A stretch of DNA of 64,000 nucleotides. It comes from Ancylostoma caninum (lineage: Eukaryota > Nematoda > Chromadorea > Rhabditida > Ancylostomatidae). Location: positions 186,001-250,000 of the forward strand of contig JBAJFG010000626.1 of NCBI GenBank assembly GCA_037903475.1, read 5' to 3'. Below the pieces are notes generated by a model. The model did no database searches, was not told the DNA's origin, and saw nothing but the letters and a program-made list of their open reading frames with translations. A program made the position numbers and the translations under genes. Shown piece after piece: positions 25,766-40,700 of this stretch. How positions within the stretch are numbered: the first letter of the stretch is position 1; each line of letters begins with the position of its first letter.

Positions 25766-28700
25766 CTACTTCCAGATCTTAATTACACCTTCTGCACTAG
25801 CTGAGACTAGCAAGTCGGACTGTAAACACAGCACATCGCTAATAGATGTACGATGTCGAGTTGATGGTTGTGACTGAAAAAATCGAGGATAATATTGAGA
25901 AGAAAGCGAGAACTACGAGATTTTCAAACACATATGCAATTTAAGATGATATCTCACCTTTAAGTCTGGATAACTACGGAGTTTTGTTTGCTCGTTAGGC
26001 ACGCGAAGCTCGTAGATGGTAGGCGGCTGTCCTGCGGAACCCGCCATTTCGTTATAAGCGATTCTGTAGGGTGATCGGGCTGAAAATGTGTTTTTCAAAG
26101 ATTTCCTTAGGTGTCAAATAGTGTTGTGCAAACAAAAATGGTAATGTCCTCACCAGTTATCTCTCGTGGCCCACTGATGTATTCGCAAAGTGGTGCACGA
26201 TTAAGATTCCACCGCCGTAGACTACCCTCACTGTCTCCTGTATATACAAATCCAGTCTCTTGACAGACACATAGCGCAGTGGTAACGTTCCTGAGGTCAT
26301 CCTAAATAGAAAATGTATTATGGATTATGGAGAAAGTTACCCATGACCAAACAAAATCTTACATCTGAGGCACTTGACTGTGTGTACGTGAATGGATCGG
26401 AAAGCGAAGGCCACAGGGCTCTGAAAAAAAAAACTATTTTTTATTCAAGATTATAGTAATATTCGGCAGTATGTATGGGCGTAATTAGATGAGAGAGCCT
26501 ATCGACTTAATAGGTAAAAATAGAGGGCTTCGAAGGCATGGTGCTCATGGGTCAGAAACGGTAGCGAAGTTTTATATTATGCAACTTGCACAGTTCAGTA
26601 GTGGAAGCAATGGACCAGATGAACATAAAACCTAACAAAGGTGGACATATAGTTAAGCTCTTCAAGATGAACCTTTTGCGGTTAAAAGTTTCAAATACAA
26701 GATCTAGAGAGTGTCTGTTTAAGATACCTCATGGCGCATATTAGTAATTGGGACTTTCTCACCGTGTTGGGCTTGTAGTTCCCAATTCAAACAAGTCAAC
26801 TTCGCCGCGTGATCCATACCCAACAAACACCTGGAAAGCTGGGCTTACATTACACAATAAAAGCAGAAACGTGCCCTTGCTCTGATTTGGATATCACACC
26901 TCTGGTGGGGTTTCTCCAACAGGCGGTGAAAGCGAATTCGACCACAGTCGCAAAGGTAATAGTCCATGAGGAGTTTTCCAGGAAAGTACTTGCACTTGGA
27001 ATCTGTACAGATTAGTTACTTAGATGGGAAAATGACATGAGTGAGGAATGGAAACCTGAGATCCCATAACATCAGTTCTTTATTTGTGCTGCACATTACC
27101 ATCCAATTTTCCATGGCAGGATCTAAGCAAAACGATGTTACCTTAAAACGAGAAAAGTTCACTGGACGAAAACGAACGGATGCTAAGAAATAAATCAGAA
27201 GACCGACCAAGCCATGATACTTGACCACTTCTCTTCGCCAAACTTCGTGATATCCAAGAGAACCGTTTGTCTTGCCAACTCTGAATAATTACCCAAGGCA
27301 TAGCTGTTGCTACTTTCATTGAACACAACAAGTTCTAAATCGTTCCGATGTATTAGGCTGGTGCGAAATTAATTGCCGAAATGAACATCCCAGTTCGAAG
27401 TGTTACAACTTAGCTTAAATACAACGTTCTTCATCAGTTTAATACAAATTCAATTCGCTAAATCTTCCCTAACAATCTGGTAGAACTGGTATGCCCCTAC
27501 AATGAAAACTGAGATCGTAAAAGCCTAAAAAGTTTCGAGAGGCGGCTTCGACATGCTCTAGATCAGCAGTCTACTGCTGCCGGAAGTTTGCATCCAGAAC
27601 TAAGTAAAAGAGATATTTAGTAAGGGGAAGGTCTGAGCAATAAAGTCAATGAGTGAGGACCTCGATGCCTCACTTTATCAGTTTTTGTGGGTGAATTTTG
27701 GAATGTGAGGCTTAGCGCAACTCTGGAGCAGAAGAAAACCTGATTCTGTTCACCCCTGCTAAGCAAATTTACACAGATTTTCGGACATCAACTCGAAATT
27801 ACAATACTAGGACTCTGCTGTCAACGCTTTACTAGGCTGGAGAAGGCTGCAGTCAATCACACCCTTACAGCACCACCACACTTCTGACACAACCTGTCTG
27901 CGTACATTTGGAGCTTCCTGTATATGGTCTAGAAGGACTAAAGGAACGAAAAATTGAGTTAGAAAAGATGTCACACTAGGTGAGACGGTGGTCGTCAGTC
28001 AGATCGTTCGGTCTTGACGTCCGCACCTTTTCCATCCTATTGATTGAAGTCGGATGTTTTGTAACTGTAGTATAGTGTTAATCCCTGCTTCCCTCGTCCG
28101 GATAGTAAGATCCGGTTTAGGTTCTATGACAGCCCTCAACGCCTGATCGCATAGCGAGATCCCGCGACCACGACAATAGTTGCATTTGAGTTCGAAATCG
28201 TAGGAAGAAAACATCGCGAACCCCTAGCTCACTGTCCATTGTGAAGGTGATTTCCAGCCGAAGCAAAACCAAGATTAGCGAACACCTCCGTTTCAGAGCG
28301 ATCGAGGTTGATGTTATTGACTACGATCACAAATCGGAAATCGCGTTGGCTCATAATTTGTTCGCAGCTCTACAAAAAAGTAGGAGGAGCTAGTTAGAAT
28401 AACCAAGCGGCTTTTGAAAGAGGAAGAGAAGCCCTTCCAGAAGATCACATAGGTTAGCTTGAACTTGCTCAAATTCCATAGAAGAGGAAAGTTAATTTGT
28501 GCATACCCCAAAACGGCAATTAATTCCGCACCAACATAATATTAATAGTAAAGTACCTGAGATCAAGACAGTAAATGAAACCATGATGACTCCGTAGATA
28601 GGTCACATTGTTGGACACATGTATTTGCTCTGGCGGACCTTCGAAGCTTGGAAGTTGCACCTGTGTTTGAGAGATTATTAATATCATTCCACATCAGGAT

Positions 28701-31700
28701 AAAAATTTTGAGGTTATCACTTTTAATTGAACTAATCGTCATCTCCGTAATATCTACAAATGCTTTGCCGTCATATGTGGTACTGCCTATTGAAAAGTCA
28801 CCGTCTCCGTCGAATAAGAGTGGAAATTCTGGTTCTGCTTTACATTTTTTCTTGTTGTGGCTCTGTGGCGGACGCCTAGGGGTGACGAAGGTCCTTTTCT
28901 CTTTCAACTTTTATTTGAATTCCTCGATTCCGCAGCTCGCTGCCCTCGCGTCGTCCTCCGATTGCGTAAGATTGAACTGAGCTTGTAAATGGTGCTGGCG
29001 GCACTTTCATAGCGAGGGCGGAGCTCTGAGTGACGGTCCTGAGGCGGAGCGAGCTGGCGGATAGCACATAGTATAAAGACAGCACAGCAGAGATCTAATC
29101 AATAGTTACACAGAGAGATCATAACAAAATGATGTCATATCACATCATTTATTTATGGCGTACTCTCTTGTAAGTAAACAACTAAATAAAATCAATTAAT
29201 GATGAATCAGTTAATGGATGAATAGATAAATAAATAAAATTCAGAGACATACTTTGGTTACAATACGAGTATCACTGCCTCCAACATCTGCCCACAGTAC
29301 ATGTCCGTCTCCCACCGCCATCGCCAGTATTTCATTACTTGCCCAGCCAATCGAGGATACAGGATAGTCTGATAGTCAAAATTTAATTGATCGGAAAGAA
29401 AAGGCCGCAATCGGAAGCCCTACTTCTGTTGAAAGTGAATGACATATCAGATTGGATAGCACCATGACCATCTCCCACAGCATGACGCGAATTCCACAAC
29501 AACACCGAGCCATCCAGTGATGCTGAGGCAAAGCGACTCCGATCTGGTTGCGCTGCCAGCCTGGAAGTCGTGCTGACCATACTCGTAAAACATTGATGGA
29601 ACAAAGACAAATATGCATAGCACAGATTTTAAAGAAAAAAAAAACTTCCAGTGGTTCATTACAAGCATCTGCAATGTTCCTAGCCCACTGTCCGTCCGAA
29701 ATCCCAAGCAATCAGAACGAAACTGCATTGCACACAAGGATACCACTTTCCGGCTGGATCACAACACAAGTAAGTGACATGAGATCGAACGCTTTGTTTA
29801 TACGCTTCTACGGAATGAACGTGGGGAAAATTTCATCCTAATTTTCACCCACATAGTTTGCAGTTCGATGAATTGCGAAAAGAAAAGAAGAGGAAAACAC
29901 TCACTGTGTAACTTTGTCAGAGTGTTCATGCAGATGAGTTATTAATGTCCCGGAAATCTTAGCGCTTGACGAGACCGGTCTGGATCCCCTATAAACTACT
30001 GTATTGTTATTATTATGATTCAACAGGGTCAATGATAAAAAAGGAGAAGAACCGAATTGAAAAGCATTTTAGGGAAGTAAATGTTGATGTGCCACACCTT
30101 CTTTGCCCTCCCCCTCCACCAAGTTTCCTGTAGAACAACTCATTTTTATGCTGTAGTAGCTCATTCAACTGGGCACCACAAACCGATGTACGCACTGAAA
30201 ACTATTCCTTTAGCATGTTTCTCTTCACAAAATATGAATCTCTTTCGACTAACTCGACCGTGTCTGCATTTGCAAATGAGGTGTCCTGCGCTCCTCCGTG
30301 GACTTCTCATCACTAATCTTATCGCTATCGCCAAACATTTCGTTCCACTCGCTGTTCATATCTGCCGGCGCAATCACCTCCAAATAATCCTGCCAATCAC
30401 AACGGCCTTCATAAGTAACCAAAACGGACATCTTACTTTATTCTGAGAAGTGCTGATAGTGGAGTAGTTATGGACATTCCGACGGACATTAGCATGAAGT
30501 TTTGATGAAAGGTCAATGATACCCTTGTGCTGCGTGAGTTCAGCTTCCATTCCAGCTCTGAAACGAACGAATGTTGGTGGTGGTCCCTTGCTCAACTAGG
30601 ACTGCCACGATAAGCAGAAACACTGTATAGTTCCCTGATATGAATTTTGTGCTTACGTTCTCCTGAACTCAGCCATCTTCAACAGCAGCCTATTAAAACG
30701 CGATAGTTTTTCAAAAAGTTCCACATCGACGGCATCACGACCAAAAATTTTAATGAACCAAGAGTCGTTGCACATGACAGCTCCACCTCTGAGGCCACGA
30801 TCTGAAGAGACCTGATCATACCAGATAGACTCTCAAACACTATCTGCACTCACCAAGTACAAATTGCAGCGCCTCAGTCTGCTCGGTGCTCAACTCGGTC
30901 ACCTTCTTCCAAGTATCACGTGGAATTGGTGTTTTGAGGCACGATAGAATTACCAGCTGAAAGAGAACTTACACAGAATTCATTCGGATACGTGTGCGCT
31001 CTTGCCATTGAGATAGTTCATTTAGTATGTGGCTGCCTTTTCGTTGTGGTGCCAGCCATAGGTGCGATAGGGGTGAGAACGCCCCTGCCAAAGTGAAGGA
31101 GGTTACCGGGCAAAAAGTGAAGGGTGTCGACCGGGGGGGGGGGGGGGGGGGCTTTTCTGCTTCCTTTTAGTAAGAGTTGTGATATTGGTATATAAGTGTC
31201 AATGCCCTATCCATTGATGTAATACCCAACATGTCTTCAAATGTCATGGAAACTGAGCAAATCTTGAAATATATTTCTGCAAACACACCGTTCAACAGTT
31301 TCATGAAACCGTACGATAGCGATGAGTCATCGCTATCGTGCTGCAGATGCTCTAGGATACTGCTTTCAAATGAGGAAACAGCCATTGACTACATGAGTGA
31401 AGATAGTCCTCAGCACACCTTCATGATATGATCCACTCATACATACACAACTGCACAACATTTCTTCTCTCCTACATACAAAAATTTGACACTGAAATCA
31501 CACCTGCTTTTGAGCTATTTTTGCTTATTACGGCTTTATTCGGAAATGAAACCTAGGAGTGAAAGGTATCTATGTTCTCCTCCTCCAGTCCCCTAACTGA
31601 TAAACCACATCTCGTTCCATGTGGTTGCGTGTCTTTTTCTGTGAAGGGGGGTGAGAATGTTTCTGAAGCCATTCTCACCCCATGCGCGCGCCTCTCTTCA

Positions 31701-34700
31701 CTCATCGCACTATCTCGCCATTTGTCTAACAACGGGCACGAGAATGCCCCGTTGTTTCCGCTCACCCACCCTATTTCTCAACCAGAAAAAGGTTTCCCCC
31801 ATAAATTTGTATATGGGCGGAAAGCGCATCCTTTCTAGTATGTATACATGTAAATACCACTTTCTCGGAAACACAAGATGAAATCCTTTGAAAAACACCT
31901 AGTTTATAGAGTTTTCGACCGTCCTGTTGGTACCACTTTTTTGCCTGCTCATCTTATACTAACTATCACAACTCATACACGAAATTGAAAAGAAAATCTT
32001 TGCAAATTGTGGAGGACTATCCTCTTTCCGGTTAGTTCACGAACTTTTCCATAATGATCTTAGAAACATATGTACATGCTATGTTTTTCATACCCTTATG
32101 TGTTCAAAAATTTCTCCGCAGACATGCTATCTATCGCTTCCCACTTCTAACATGTAAACTCTAGTAGGTTTAAGCTTCAATTAGATACCCCTCACTCATA
32201 TCTAATTCTTTATCCTTCACATAGAAATTCGCTCGTCATTTTCCCTGTCTGCGGCAATGGTCACATTGCGCGCTCCATTCAACACTAACGTCATTTCGAT
32301 TCCTGACTCCTTTATTCACATGGACAGCAATAGAATCGATCCTCTATCATTGAATTTGTTCAGTTTCACTTTACTAAACTTTTGATTTTTTCACTTCCTT
32401 GTCTTCGGTAACTGGTTTGGTGAACGGGGTCTATTGGCCCCCTACCAAAGTGAAAGGGGTCTGAGCCTTGGCTCGGACTATCGCACCTATGGTGCCAGCT
32501 GTATGGTGAGTTTTATTAACATACCATGGGATGCAAGAGAACGTTGTATTTTGACCGAAGAAAATAACCAGAGAGCAACCTCACGCTGTTTTTTCCACTC
32601 ATAATAGGGAGTCACAAATTTATTCGGCCAAAAGGGGATCACATGGTTAATAATATGCTGCTGCGGTTTACTCTCCAAGTCTGCTAGATGGTCTTCTGAA
32701 TCTAAGATCTTGCTGTTATGCGAATTTCTTCAGTCATATTGTAGCAGATAGATATCAGAATGAGTAAAGATGCAGACTAAGAAGCGAAGATTCAAAAGCT
32801 CGCATCTCATCCTTGACCCTCGAATCCGTGGATGCGAGCCTGCAAATCATCCAGACGCTATGTTAGGGGTAACCGAGCTCGCATGCCGCCATGGATGTGA
32901 TCAATCACAGTGTTTTTTCAGAGCTCCAGAAGACCATTCAGCAGATCTTGAGTGTCAAACAAACGCTCTGATCGTAGTCGACTCGTTTTGATCAATTAAA
33001 TTAAATTCTCGAAAGTTTTCTTTGCCAAGCACAGATTCAGTACGGATAATGCAGAGGAGAAATCGGATGGGGACACGAGTTCAGCAGCGAACTGGTGCAC
33101 CAGCGGCAAATATGGTACTACAAAGTAGACTCAGATGCAGATTTGCTCTACATGATTATTTAGGGGGCATCAAATTGCGAAGTTACTAGTTTTTGGCAGG
33201 TAAAAGTGCTCCTTGAGGAAACCCTTAAAATAGATTGGTCCCCTTAAAATACCTGTGTTCTGCAAATTAATTCCACCTTTGCATCAAATGTTTCTCTGCG
33301 ACTGATTTCTACCAACGATAGACAACGGTAAGAGAGTGTTTACCTTGTTGTTCAGTCGAAGAAGAGCAGTGTCATTCAAATATGGGCGCACCATAGGCAA
33401 CAATCGACACTGGATATCAGCCAGTGCCCATATTGAATCGAGGAGAATCAACAGCTCAACTACGATAAGGCGAATCCACTCATTCTGAAAGTTGCAATTC
33501 ATAGACATTGTTTTTTTTTTCAATTCATTTTTTCATACTCAATTATGTTTCCCACTTTCTGTTTTACTTTTCTAAAACTTCGAGAGCGCTTCGGAGCTCA
33601 GAAATAAGGTTTCGACATCTTTTATTGCGAAACGTAATATTTTGACTTAATTATGTATCAGCTCCAGTAGAATCAAGAATACTGAAAATACCCTTTTGTT
33701 CATATAGGAAGGTCTCCAGAAACAGTTTTTCCACGAGAATTTCATTCAAACAAGTAGATTGGTGCTCCAATGACAGGAAAAGGGGCTTTATTGGGTAGCG
33801 ATCTTCAAAGCAATAGGAACTTCAGAATTTCTCCTCAAGAGATAAAAAAAAGAATATTTTTTAATGGTAATTTTGAAGGAAGAGTTCACTCCAAACGAGG
33901 GGAAGTAAATTGGACTTTGACAGCAATGCGTCTGCGGCATACCCAAATCCGTGGATGTGTGCCAGGAAGAACGATAGCTGGCAGTAGTAGGCTGCTAAGA
34001 ACCTGTGTGTCAATATCCTATGCAATTGTAGCCCCGCCCTTAGGCTGCGTCCAGAGTACGCCAGCGAAGTGAGGACAAAACAAGCGGCCGCTGCCATGTG
34101 GGCTACACCGGCGGCAATGGCAGCGGCATCCTCATGCAGCCAGGTCAATTGGTGCGCGCTAGAACAATGTTGTGTACAGACAAAAATTGGAATAATAGTT
34201 TGAGGTGCTCGAAAAGGGTAAAATTCCCTTATATGTCCTCAGAAAAACTATATATTAGATATAATTACACATATTTACTAAAATTATGATTAACTTACAG
34301 AGTTATTTGAACGTCAAGGTGACTCGGGATCGGACTAGTATTGTTTAGAAATTCTAGCTTGCGCCTCACTTCAGAGGGATCACGAAAATTGCACTAATTT
34401 CCTATCCTAATCACGTTTTCCATGAAGATGTAGTGAGATCACAGTAAGAAACAGGGAAAATATGAATTCTGACGAGGAAATGTCAGTCTGATCAGGCACT
34501 TTCCCACTTTTCTTCTCAGAAAACCCCGGAAATTTCCTCACTAATTGAAAGGGTTAATGAGTCTGATAAACGTGAAGATCGTAGCCTTTTTACTGTAACA
34601 CCACTTATGTTAGCCAGGCTATAGCATCTGGCACTGCCGATGCTTTAGCCTGGCTTTCGATTTCCTTGTCGAAGATTGCATTTTATTTCACTCTTCTACA

Positions 34701-37700
34701 TTATTCCTACCGTAAACTTACGAAAACGGGGTTAGGGTGAAAAACAAATGCGACAAATGCGATTTTCGTGATCAGGGCATTCTGTGTTTCTGATAACTTC
34801 CACAGATTTGACAGTATAGATCATGAATACATGTATGTATATTCTATAATGCATTGAAAGTTGATAGTACTTTTGATAACGCACAAATAGCGGCCCTTCA
34901 GATGTTCTCATTCACTTTTGATTCTGAACTCATTGAACTTCTACAGCAACGAGAAATTGCAAATTTATTGTTATCTTCAGGCTAATGTATAAATACTTCA
35001 ACATATGCAATATACTTCTCAGTATCAAGTAAATCTCCTGAATTGAGGTTCAAGACGCTGGCGTGTGCCGCTGATGAAGCCCATCCGAGTGGACTACACG
35101 AGCGGCTGGGGTCACAGCGGCATGAGCGGCGTTGGCGGCGCGCGTCAATGTAGCCAGCGGCATGACGTGGCGTACTCTGGACAAGCGCAATTACTATGGA
35201 CGCGCACTGGCGCGGCCCCGGATTCCAGCGGCCGCTGATGTAGCTGGCGGCATGCCGCTGACTACAATCAATACGCATGCGATGTATGCCTGCCGCGGCG
35301 TGCTCTGGACCTTGCTGGCGTACTCTGGACGCAGCCTTAGATAGACGGAGGTCACAGGCACTAATAGTTGCGTGTTTGCTAATTATTCTCAACTGCTGAA
35401 GATGGTTACGACCTTCTTCTTCCTTGCGTTTTTCCCTTTTCGTAGCGGGGTTCTCTTTGCTGATCCTTTGACGCCATATTGCCATGTCGTGCGCCTGGTC
35501 GCGATGGATCCTAGCCAGCTTGAGGTCGGCGTGCAGAGCGTCACACCATCTTTGTTTTGGTCGTCCTTTCGGTCGCTTTCCTGGTAATTCTATAGATTGA
35601 AGCCAATCCTACAGACTTTATCGCCATCGGCACGGAGAACGTGATCGAACCATCGCAGACGCGCCTCACAGAGCTTCTCGGCTATCGCCGCCACTCCAAA
35701 TCGCTGCCGTATGTCCTGGTCGCAGAAGCGGTCTACCTGTGTAATGCCGTAATGCCACCCATCCACCGCAGCATTCTCATTTCCATGACGGTGATTCGGC
35801 GCTCCATTTCCTTGGTGACAGGCCAACATTGGGCACCATAGAGCGCGACCGGGCGTACCACTGTTCGGTAGGTCTTCGACCTCAGGCGGTCTGGGATGCA
35901 CTTGTCGCACAGCACACCAGTCAGCCACTTCAGCCAGGCAGCGTTAATGCGTGAGATCATCTGAGCTAGGCTGCCGTCCCATGAGACCATTGAACCGAGG
36001 TGAGGATGGTTACGACCTACTTGAACAAAATCTACTAATGCGAAGACAGATGAAGCTTTATCTTAATTAAAATGTGACACATAATCACTACGGGTTACTG
36101 CGTTGTTGTCCTTAATCCCAAACATCCATATTCAGTCTAGCCATGATCCAAACAAAGCCTTCGGTCCTTTGTATGGGTGAGGAGCGTTAGTTGCGGTTGA
36201 GCATTGATTGCATGAGGTGCGGTGATCCCGCATCTCACTCGCACCTCCGCAACGTTGACAGCTTCGGTCCTTTGGACAAGGTAGACTAGCATGCGTATCG
36301 TACGAGATGGGCATGGCATCATTTATATGGTATACGCGGTGCAGTTGGCAGCTGTCACAACCTATTGTTCTTCATGACTGCCACCCCTGTAAACTAGCAA
36401 CCCATTCCTAATTACGATTGGCAGTAAGAGCTGCGGCCCTCTTGGTGTAGTACCCCCGCAACATGTTCAGTTATGCTGATTGGCAAACCCAAAACCGAGT
36501 ACTTATCTTTGCAAACACACTTTCGATCACTTTTTAGCACCTAGTGCTAACTGCAAAAATGCATTAAAGATAATAGGTTCTTTACTCTTCGAAACTTACC
36601 GGATGTGATAAAAATGGCAACGCATCTTCAAGAAGTTCCAGTATTTCGTTGCGCTCCAGAACGCCGGTTTCCACAAGAGTGATCGTACAGTGGATAGCGT
36701 GAATCACCACAATTTCTTCAAAATCGTGTAGTCCCTGTATGGAAACACTAACATGAAAATTAGCAGCATCAACCGAAAATGGATTTCATGTTCTCAAAGA
36801 AAGAAAAAAAAAACAACCTGCTGAAGCAGTGGTTTCACGTCGAAGCTATTCTTTTGGACACAAATGGGCAACGATTCGAAGAACGTGGCACGTAATCTCC
36901 AATCACTTTTAACATTCAAGAATGTGATCATGTGGCGCAGCAAAATCTCTCCGCCTGAAAACGCAAACCAAGTAATCGGGTCATGTGGGCAACATCGTAG
37001 ATTTCAGGCTACAGTTCTCACAGCCGCGAATAATTACTAATAACACGGATAGATTTTCATTCGCTGCATCATCGAATCTTAGCGCGGATAGGCATGCAAG
37101 ACCATGATCCGCTTTTACTTTTACTATAAACTTGTTCAAAATAGGAATTATGATGAGCCCACTCCCACATTTCTTCCCCATTCTTTCAAAAAAAAACCAA
37201 AAAGAAAGAGCTTCTCTCAGAGGAGATCAGAAAGTCTTAAACAGATCGCTCCAAAATAGTTTTGCCTCACAGAATACCGCCCTACTGGTGTGCTACGCCG
37301 CACCAGCTACGCGGCGCACCAGACCATCAGGACGGTGTTGTTGTTTGGCGGTGTTTTCTACCATTTTCTTTGCGTGTTTGCCTTCACTACCAAATGTTTG
37401 ATGAAAACGTAAGCGAAACATCAATACTGGCAACGCTAGACAAACACAGCACCCAGCTGGTGTACTGCGCCACATACAGAGAACTCCAAACGTACGTAGA
37501 CAAAAATCGAGACTGCGGCGCGGCTCTCTTGGGCAGAGTCACGGGAGCTCAGCATAGTGTGCGCCTGCTTCTCTGCCCAAAAGAGCGCGCCGCGGTCTCG
37601 ACTCTTGTCTGCGTACGTTTGGAGTTTCCTATAAGTGGCGCGGCGTGGCAGATTCTGCGGTGCAAGAGTAACTGACCGATACTGTGTATTCTTCTCTATA

Positions 37701-40700
37701 CCTATCACCAAGCCAAGGGCTCTTGGTGGACTTTTATGAACTACATTATTATTATTATTATTATTAAAAACTGACTGAATGTAGATGCTAATACACTGAT
37801 ATTCACATGCGGTTGTGACGAAAATGGAGACTCACAATTCATCCTTCCAAAGAACAAGTACAGTTTTCCTAGTGAGTGTCGGTTGACTGCACAGTGGCGA
37901 ACACTGTTATCTTGACTACTACACAGCATTTCAAATAGCTCACTGAGAGCTTTCTGTAATGCAGTCTTCTCATCAGCTGCTTGTTGTGCTTCTGGAAACA
38001 TAGAACTCCCATAGTGTAAGCAAAAAAAAAAGATCGCTACTCACCAGATATATTTTCAGCACCAGAAAGCTCATCATCTGCCACTCCACTGCGTAAATTC
38101 CGTCCAACTATATGGAACCTGAAGTTTTTCTTAAATTTTGTTCGGGCTTTTTGAATTTTGCGGCATTTCAACACTTGTTGAAGGGAATCTCCCACACTAT
38201 CAGCAGAAGGCATTACCTGTAGGCTGTTTCCGCGAGATCGCCTAGATTGGTGGCAACAGCAAGAAGAACATGAGTTGGGCAAGGATGTCGCTTATCAGAG
38301 AGCATTGAAGACTAAAAAAATCTTGTGTTTTGGTTGGTGAGTTTCTGCTTGCAAAAAACGAAAAGTTGCAAGGCGAAAACTCGGAGTAGGCGGAGCAACC
38401 ACTAGCTAAAACATACACCTACCAGTTCAGGTAACAGATAATCGATAAATATAAGAGAATCTTCGAAAGTGGTAGGTTCTATTGGCCGCACAAGTTCTGT
38501 GATTGAATAAACTGCTGCTGCACGAACTTGCGCATCGACCTCGGATAGACAAGAAACCTAGAAACTGGAAATGGAAGTAGAGTAATAAAGACAAGAAGAA
38601 AGCCTTACCAAATATGGCAACACCCGTTCGGTTGCGACTACAGGACTACAAAGTGAAGCTAATCTGACTAGCAAGTTCATGGCATCCTGCAGACGTACAC
38701 CTTAGAAGACAGTACAAAGGAACAAGAAAGGAATATTACAATTTTCGCAGGAACGCTCCGAAGAACTCGAATGTTTGCGGTGATGAGCGAGATGAATAAT
38801 ATTGCATAAGGACGATTCTCTTCAGATTCCGTAAGACGATCCCAAAAAGACTTCTCGTCTCGCTTGAGCCTATGAAATTTTGAGCAATGTTTGTCAGAAG
38901 CTTGAAACAGAAGAAAGAGGTTGCGAATAGTAGAATACTTGGCAATAACGTCGTCCGGCTCGAGATGAAAAGTCAGATGAGATTGTTCGAAACCTTCCAG
39001 TGATTGTGAGGTAGTTATGTCCTTGGGGCGGAAAGCGTTAAGATAGCTGAAGAAGACATCCAGAACCTTCGGAAAATGGAACACTGAACCGTCCAGCTGA
39101 AAAAAAGGAGATACATCAATGTAGCCCGATGAAAACGTTTCGACATACCACTTGTTGAGCTGTGACGCGCATCGACGGTTCACGATTTAGCAACAATTTC
39201 AGCAGAGGTCTGAATTCGGAAGGAATATCCACAAGCAGCCTAAAAAGAATCTTCAAACCATTGTTGAATGAGAATGAGGTAATTGACCACAACTAGAGTA
39301 ATAAAAACAGTAAAACCAAAACACTCACACCCTCGGAATTACACTATCAGATTACGTAGTAACACTATACGCGTCATGGCGGCAGACAATAACCAAATGA
39401 ACCAAAAAGATGGCCAAATTCGACTTTTAATATTCATCTACTCTGATAAATGTGGAGGAAGAACGCAGCCCAAACAGTGCGATATGTCGAGTACAAAGCA
39501 CAGCGAAATCTTCTCTGTTACTGCCACTTTCCCCTCAACTGCTGTTCGAACCCTTAAGCAGTAGTTGTGGAAGGATGAGGCAATTTAAGGAAGGCTGACA
39601 AAACCCGGAAGCAGATTCCTCTAGATTTTCTAGTCGGCGTACTGCGCTGGTGGGATTGCATTGCTGCTGCACAGTTACAGTATAAATGGGACATCAGAGT
39701 ATAATGGGACATTTAGAAATCGTATAAAGGAGCATAAAACTCGGAATTCCGACTAGACATCTAAAAAAATACGAACTGGATTGGACCTCCATATACTTTG
39801 AAAGTCTTGTATCATTCGAGTGGACAACTAGGTAAACAGCACGTTTGACTAAACACACCTTTCAAGAAATGTTGCTGCTTCGCTGGCAGACATTCGCCTG
39901 TAATAACAAAGTTCACCATACGAGAAGGGTGACTTGCCAGACTCGTGCAGCAGTTCATAAACGACACATCCAGCGGCAAACAAATCCATGGACGGTTCGA
40001 GCGACCCTGAATTAACTCAGCAATTAGTGGCTAATCCCCGAGTAGTAGCGACAGTAACGGAGTAGAGGAGAAAAAATGGACCTTTAAAAAACGATATGGG
40101 ATGGCTGGAAATTCAAAAAATAATGCCACTAAAAATCGAATTTTAAACCTACGTAATTAACTATCTATTTTGTAGAGCAATTTTGAAAATTTGTGCATCC
40201 TCTCTCGAATTAATTACATCGCATGGGAAATGAATAAAAAATAACCATTAGAAAGTAATAGTCGTCCCCCTCCTCATACCATGTTGGTTTCACCTTAACG
40301 GATTTGACAATGCTTTCTTACTTACCGAAAAGCCACTCATCTCCTTTCTCTTTGTGCAGAATTTCGTAGTCAACAGACGAAAGAAACCGCTCCGGTGCGA
40401 GGTAGCAGTGTTGATGACGACTTGTGTCAAAGAAGAAAGTGAAAGAAGATGGATTATCCTGGAATTACCCAATATCCGAAGCAGTTCTTGATATATCATG
40501 GATTATGAGACTGAAGGAACCTGCCGACATAGTCAGCTAGCAAAAAAAAAACACTCACATGAGGAAGATACGTTGGTTTGAAGGGCGCAAAATCGGTTAT
40601 TTGAAGCCAGTTTGAAGAGGAAAGAAGTACATTTTGTGACTTCAAGTCACCATGACAAACATTGGCTTTCTGACATTGTGCCATGGCTTTGAAAAGCTGA

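Noticed and set aside
28563..28907. 114-aa minus-strand frame read as one gene
   Set aside because: Wrong frame across the genuine VPS15 exon 28557-28660 and its intron.
28876..29085. Minus-strand frame between WD40 exons (VPPAPFTSSVQSY...)
   Set aside because: Possible VPS15 exon, but flanking exons join in phase without it and there is no WD-like motif, so it is not included.
32487..33130. Possible VPS15 exons (for example around 32540-32690)
   Set aside because: The exon ending at 33344 joins in phase and alignment directly to the exon at 30956. The intervening frames show no VPS15 similarity.
34982..35485. 167-aa minus-strand open frame
   Set aside because: Spans the end of the RTE fragment and the GC-rich arm of an inverted-repeat element, so it is a chimera of two repeats.
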